From: Kalmusia sp. IMI 367209
Taxonomy: Eukaryota; Ascomycota; Dothideomycetes; Pleosporales; Didymosphaeriaceae
Length of the DNA: 64,000 nucleotides
Direction of reading: 5' to 3'
Assembly: GCA_027946365.1 (NCBI GenBank)
Contig: JAPEUQ010000013.1
Coordinates: forward strand, 620,001-684,000
Shown one piece after another: positions 59,577 through 64,000 of the stretch. Numbering within the stretch: the stretch's first letter is position 1; each line of letters opens with the position of its first letter. The position numbers were made by a program, and so were the translations under genes. The notes below the pieces were generated by a model. That model made no database searches. It was not told where the DNA came from and saw only the letters and a program-made list of their open reading frames with translations.

Positions 59577-59724
59577 GGACCCCACTCGAACCACGGATAG
59601 ACTAGGGTTCTGCAAAGATCCTCACGAGAGGAAGGTGCGGTCCGTCTTCGCCCGATGCGGCAGGCGGAGTTCCACTCTCTTGCAGGGAATCATAAACATG
59701 AGACGTGCGCTCTGCATTACCCCT

Positions 59725-59734
59725 CATATAAAAG
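59725..59734 (+). promoter_or_regulatory. TATA box of the EthD gene
   Basis: CATATAAAAG lies about 120 bp before the start codon. A pyrimidine-rich start region (CTCACTCTCAATCTGC) follows about 30 bp later, as expected for a strong, regulated fungal promoter. Confidence 0.6.
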
Positions 59735-59849
59735 CAGACTGACGTATACCTCACTCTCAATCTGCTTCATACCCCACCAATACCTTCTCAGCGTCTAAAG
59801 TCATTCACGAACAATCTCTTAAAACCTTCTCCCAACGAACGAATCGAAA

Positions 59850-60188
59850 ATGTCCGCACCCACCCACGAAGCCGTTGTTACCATCCTCTACAAGCGTACC
59901 GACGACTTCAAATTCGATGTAGAGTACTTCCTGACCAAGCATGTCCCTATCGTCAAGGAGGCCTGGAAACCTCACGGCTTGCTCGGCGCAACTATTTCCG
60001 AGGCGACACCCGACTCGGAGATCGCATACATAAATGCTATACGATTCCAGACTTTAGAAGGGGTGCAGAAGGTCTTGGCGGATCAAGAGAAATTGGGCCC
60101 GCTGATGGCTGATATTCCCAACTTTACGAATGGGCAGCCGGTCTTTGTGGTCGGGAAGGTCGTCGAGGGTGGGCATATCGATGCGTAA
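59850..60188 (+). CDS. EthD-domain protein, dimeric alpha/beta barrel
   Basis: This intronless 112-aa protein has the EthD pattern: VVTILYKRTDDFKFDVEYF, the conserved K-HVPIV, GLLGATI, a strand with AIRFQTLEGVQKVL, and NGQPVFVVGKVV at the end. EthD proteins are small ferredoxin-like folds that dimerise into a barrel. They appear in degradation and secondary-metabolite pathways, where they may act as cyclases, dehalogenase-like or chaperone subunits. Which applies here is unknown. No neighbouring oxidative or polyketide gene is in the window, so there is no cluster to point at a pathway. A TATA box and two palindromes upstream suggest regulated expression. The ATG in GAAAATGTCC is a good fungal start context. 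Confidence 0.85.
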   Translation: MSAPTHEAVVTILYKRTDDFKFDVEYFLTKHVPIVKEAWKPHGLLGATISEATPDSEIAYINAIRFQTLEGVQKVLADQEKLGPLMADIPNFTNGQPVFVVGKVVEGGHIDA

Positions 60189-60314
60189 AAGGATCGAATG
60201 AGCTGTAGATAAGGCGAATGAATATCTTGTATGTGTTGTTGTCCAGTCAGGCTCGTTATTCGATCACGGTGCGCCCGTAAATCCTGTCTCCCGTTCGCAA
60301 TTGATGGGCAAACC

Positions 60315-60905
60315 TCATCGTGGAAGCCCATTACCGGCACTTGCCGCGCCCCCTTGCGCAGCTGCACTCGGCAAGCCTACACTCGCGCTTGCACTCCCGG
60401 CCCCAGGCCTCCTTCTCAAAGCCAACATCACTGGCTCATCCCTGCTCTGGAACGCCGCTCTTCTCGGACCCGCGCCTGCCGGCCCAGCAGCTGCGCTCCC
60501 ACTTGTGCCATCCGCCGGCGCTCTCCTAGCTATCTCCTCTAGCCCAAGATCGCGCCAGTGAATCTCCTTCTTGCCCTGCGTCGCGCGCTGTATACCAAAG
60601 GCGGCGTGCTGGTCTGGCACGACATCGTCCTCATCTTCAGGGTTCAGCGGCTGGAGGTACTGCGGGACAAGAATGTCTTCGTCTGGAAGCTGGCTATTCG
60701 ACTGGGTGAAGTCTTCGAGGAGGTCGGCGTGATGCGAGGCGTGGAAGTGGAGGTGGGTTGCGTTTGAGTCTCGCGACTATGGGAAGTTAGCTGGGTATGT
60801 TCAGATTGGGGATGAGGGTATCCTCGCCATATTGAAGGGGGCTCGCGACGAAAAGTGCTTGACCTGGATATCGATCTCAGAAGGCGATTTGGGTTGAAGA
60901 GGCAT
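60315..60905 (-). CDS. Hypothetical protein with Ala/Gly-rich tail, 167 aa
   Basis: The model is 60905-60864 and 60776-60315 with an 86-nt intron ending GCTAACTTCCCATAG. Exon 2 is convincing: SRDSNATHLHFHASHHADLL, then an acidic segment PDEDILVPQYLQPLNPEDEDD and HWRDLGLEEIARRAP, then a low-complexity Ala/Gly/Arg tail. The branch and acceptor are strong, but the only phase-compatible donor is GTCAAG, which is weak. The first exon (MPLQPKSPSEIDIQ) may therefore be wrong, and the true 5' end may lie further upstream. Inside the putative intron another frame reads SPLQYGEDTLIPNLNIPS, so part of it might be coding in a different gene structure. No domain was recognised. Confidence 0.5.
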
Positions 60906-61409
60906 GGTGAGTGCATGCAGAGCGATACAATGGACAGTGCACGCTAGTGTACACAAAGCGCGCGTAGTGCCACTGAGCTACACGCCCCGAGCGTGTGTCC
61001 AGTTCCATGCTAGCCTCTTATGGTTAAGCGCAAGCCTTCACCCCACCACTCAGCGAAGCAATGCATCTCCGCCTCATCTAGAAGCAGTCCAGACCATTAT
61101 CCTCACATTAAGCACCTCGTTCACGACACCATTACTCGTTTAAGCTTACTGCAATTAACCCCACGTTCACCCCTCGTTTGTCACCTATAGCAACCCCTCA
61201 TTCCCCAAGGGGAAGCGGAGCTCAAGTGGATCCGACATGAACCCACATCCACCACCGATACCGAGGTGCTACCCCTGGAAGCCATAGTCTTTCGAACCCC
61301 GCGATCTTTAATCGCTGGATATGCACCATTATCATTCTCCATTTTTCCTATCTTACACATTCCATCAAGGTTCTCGGTCCATATCCTTCTAAAGCACGCA
61401 TAGTCCAAG
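60906..61409. promoter_or_regulatory. Divergent intergenic region, 504 bp
   Basis: This lies between the Ala/Gly-rich hypothetical (minus) and the GFA-fold gene (plus). It includes a short tRNA-Ala-like stretch on the minus strand, reported under findings. Confidence 0.4.
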
Positions 61410-61905
61410 ATGCCGACCACAGGCCGCTGCAACTGCTCCAGCATCACCGTGACGCTCGACCAGTTGCCGCCAAAGTGTGTTATCTGCTACTGGTATATAT
61501 CCCCGGCTCTCTTTTCAGATTCGCAATCTTGAACGTGAGTGTGTAGTGCGAACTGCAAGCGCTCTGGCGCAGGACCCTTCTCCATCGTCTACGTCCTTGA
61601 CCGGTCTGCCGTCACCGTCAACGACCCCGAAAGCTATCTCAAGACGTATCTCGATAATGGTACCAAGACAGGAAACACGGTGCACCGCTCGTTCTGCGGT
61701 AACTGTGGAAGGTTAGTGCCTAACTGAGTGTTGGTATGAAGAGCGAAATGTGTTGATCAATTGAGAAAGTCCTGTCTACTCGTCCATGGGCCCGGAGGCG
61801 CCAAAGCTTATTTTGAAGGGTGGGTTGTTTGATTCTATCCCAGCACCAGCGGGCGAGAGCTTCCCTCAAGATAGGCCGGAGTGGCTGAATGTGAGCAAGG
61901 CTTAA
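61410..61905 (+). CDS. GFA/CENP-V-fold zinc protein (Mss4-like superfamily)
   Basis: Three exons (61410-61492, 61547-61711, 61770-61905) with introns of 54 and 58 nt give 127 aa. Zinc ligands appear in the order of the glutathione-dependent formaldehyde-activating (GFA) family: GRCNCSSIT (C-x-C), CYCANCKRSG (C-x2-C, created by splicing of intron 1), and FCGNCGSPVYS (C-x2-C, completed by intron 2). GPFSIVYVLDRSAVTV and the G-NTVHRS strand follow the usual fold. Many fungal members are uncharacterised, and glutathione-formaldehyde chemistry is not proven for them, so a zinc-binding carbon-sulfur lyase-like fold is the safe statement. It is convergent with the subtilase gene (183 bp between stops). 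Confidence 0.85.
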
Positions 61906-62088
61906 GCTGTGCCGTAAGAGGTAGATAGAGAGACGTGCGCTTGATCATGGTCCTGGGTGCAGATCTACAGCCTTCCACACCTGTTCACGTCACAACATGC
62001 CACGTAGCTTGCAAGTTCTGAAGACGGAAGTGAAAATATTTGAATATTATATTTCGTCATACATTATGGATATTTGGTCATACCACCC

Positions 62089-64000
62089 TTATGTGTACTT
62101 GATGGTAAAGCTTACAGTCTCCTTCGTATCGTAGTCATTTTCATCACTCGCATCTCCGAAGATGTGCAGTGCACTCACGCGCAGAGTGTAAGTCCCTGCC
62201 GGCGCGAACGAGCCATCCTCCAGCTGACCATTGAACTCCCACACCGATCCTCCGCGTGGTAGATACACCTGTGGAAATCCGAAGATGTTTCCTAAGGAGG
62301 ACTTGTTGTACCCAGCTTGCGGCACTACCTCAGCCTTCAAGAAAGAAGTTCCGAGCGCAAGACCCACAAAGACCTCGGGGTAGACGGTGCCGTTGGGGGC
62401 AGTACCGTTGTTAGAAGGAATAGTGAAGGTCTGATTGGCAGGCACGGGTGCATAATTGGGATCATCGGATCGGGTCAGGTACGTGTCGTCGGTAGAGAGC
62501 ACGGTGGCGTCATGTAGACTTCCAGCGACGCCGAGGTAGGGTAGGCTCAGTGAATCGCCATTGGTACCGTTCAGAGTGATGTAGCCGCTGTATACCGGAA
62601 GTCGAGATTCGTCGAGCGCAGGAGGAACGACAGAGACAGAAACGACCGACTCGCCACCAGCGGGCACGGTCACCTTGGCTTCGCTGAATTCGAGTTCGGC
62701 ACCGGTGGTTGTTAGTTCGTTGGGGAACAGAGCTGGGAAGATCGAGCCCGGATCGAGGGTATATCCGGTAGCGGCGATTACGTTAGCAAGGGAATATGTG
62801 ACATCCTCGTCACCAGTGTTCTGGATGGTGAAATTGGTGGTCCCAATGAGGTTATCCGTGTCGTTGAAAGAAAGGCTGGAAACGCTAAGAAGCGTAGTAG
62901 CATAAGCAGCGTCGTAGGCTTGTACGATTCCACTTCCCTGTTGCGCTACAGGAGCAAGATAAGGGAAAGTTTCCGCGCCGTCGTTGAAGAGGTTAGGGTT
63001 TGAAGTTGCTGAGATGACATTTTCGAGCGTAGCAGGATCGAACGTGCCACGTACTTCAGCAACCAAAGCGTATATCGCAGCCGCAAGGGGGCAAGCCATG
63101 GAAGTTCCAGAGAGCACGGCATAGCTACCCAGAGCCTGTGGGTAAGTTGACAAGATCAGACCACCCGGTGCTGCGATCTGGGGTTTAACATCGACCTCGT
63201 ATGTTGGACCCCAAGAAGTGTAGGTGCTGAGGAAACCACCAGTAGCATCATTTGGAGAAGTGACAACGAAGCTTGGGGCAACGGTGGGATCAATGATGTT
63301 TACAATAACGCTGGTGCCGCTGGCCAGCTCATTGATCCACTCCACGCCTTGTTCAGCGGTCACCATCCCGACGCCTTCGATACCATCCACTGCGGCAGAA
63401 ACGGAGATGATTCTATTCGAGGGTTAGATACTTTGTAATCAGCAGTGATATTGCTAAAACTTACCCGGGAACGTTGTTATAGAAGAGAATGTATTTAGCT
63501 CCGTGGGCTGCGGCGTTTGTCGCCTTCTGGACAAAAGTGCATGATCCTCTACGGATCAACACAATATATCCGGAGAGATCGGGAGTATCATCTGGGTAAG
63601 CGTCGCAACCGTTCGCGGTATCGTTCACGTTGTAGTTCACTGCCCATAGCGGAAGGCTAACGTTGCCCCAGTTTGCCGGGGAGCCAGGAGTCCATCCAAA
63701 CGACTCCTCGGTAGAGTTGTCAGTGCTATAAGTCGCGTTTGTGAGAACTTGAGGCGCTTCAGTGTTATCGATTGATGCAACTGCTGTAACTTTCTTGCCG
63801 TTCGCGGCCGTGCTGGCGTAGAACAGGCCTTGGTCACCGGAATTACCGGCGGAAACAGTGCATGGGACACCCTGCTCGACGATTCGTTGAACAGCCACAG
63901 CCCAAGGGTCTTCAGTCCAGCCAGATGCTCCACCGATCGAGGCAGTGATAATGTCGCTGCCATCTTCGAAGGCTTGATTGTATGCTGCAATCAGAACATC
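62089..64000 (-). CDS. Subtilisin-like serine protease (S8), 3' part only
   Basis: The gene runs off the right edge; the visible exons are 64000-63465 and 63412-62089 with a 52-nt intron (GTAAGT, TCTAAC branch, AATAG). The visible 620 residues include ASIGG, the oxyanion-hole asparagine in SAGNSG, a protease-associated (PA) insert with GYIVLIRRGSCTFVQKA, and the catalytic serine in SGTSMACP, then a Fn3-like C-terminal region with many N-glycosylation sites. The catalytic Asp and His and any signal peptide lie beyond the window. Architecture (PA insert, long beta-rich tail, no membrane anchor) matches secreted fungal proteases similar to the bacterial Vpr type. It is probably extracellular and nutritional; the propeptide cannot be seen. 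Confidence 0.9.

Larger units (their letters stand above)
58950..59849. other. Intergenic region, 900 bp
   Basis: The first 400 bp is AT-rich and holds nothing recognisable. The last 400 bp contains two palindromes and the TATA box of the EthD gene, described separately. Confidence 0.45.

Overview
The window is nuclear DNA of a filamentous ascomycete (Pezizomycotina; a Dothideomycete is plausible but is inference only). The evidence is short introns (mostly 46-82 nt) with GTRNGT donors and CTRAC-like branch points, a samB/MUB1 gene, and accessory families typical of these fungi: HET, PTH11-like rhodopsin, DUF7708, DUF3176 and the non-RD kinase with a FRKIFA-type leader. I rebuilt exon joins by hand from splice sites and reading frame. 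Where it was computed, the summed exon length is a multiple of three; the exceptions are named in their entries.

Layout, left to right. 0-10 kb: an accessory protein kinase (minus), a divergent 82-aa conserved small protein, a 71-aa Cys-rich small protein isolated between two gene-free stretches of about 2.4 kb, and a tail-anchored INP54-type inositol 5-phosphatase. 10-19 kb: a dense core block with a mitochondrial-leader SDR, a GYP2/MDR1-type Rab GAP (GRAM-TBC-EF-hand) and an ACSF2-type acyl-CoA ligase. 19-31 kb: a duplicated zinc-ribbon mini-protein, then an accessory pair transcribed divergently (a DUF7025-type AAA+ ATPase and a DUF7708/degenerate-STAND protein), then two lineage-type hypotheticals. 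30-46 kb: core cell-biology genes: Golgi GDPase GDA1, a CorA-type transporter with GQN in place of GMN, samB/MUB1, a DNF3-type phospholipid flippase and a degenerate centrin-like EF-hand gene with a disrupted C-terminus. 46-59 kb: a gene-poor accessory island with degenerate direct repeats and an internally deleted Tc1/mariner relic, followed by HET, PTH11-like and DUF3176 genes. 59-64 kb: an EthD-domain protein with an obvious core promoter, an unknown Gly/Ala-rich protein, a GFA/CENP-V-fold protein and the 3' portion of a secreted subtilase that runs off the right edge.

Functional themes: vesicle traffic and membrane lipid asymmetry (INP54, GYP2, GDA1, DNF3) are represented by several core genes, though genomic proximity in fungi need not mean co-function. 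The candidate unusual systems are the divergent AAA+/DUF7708 pair at 21.6-26.6 kb and the repeat island at 46.5-47.3 kb. No CRISPR, rRNA, convincing tRNA or replication origin was seen.
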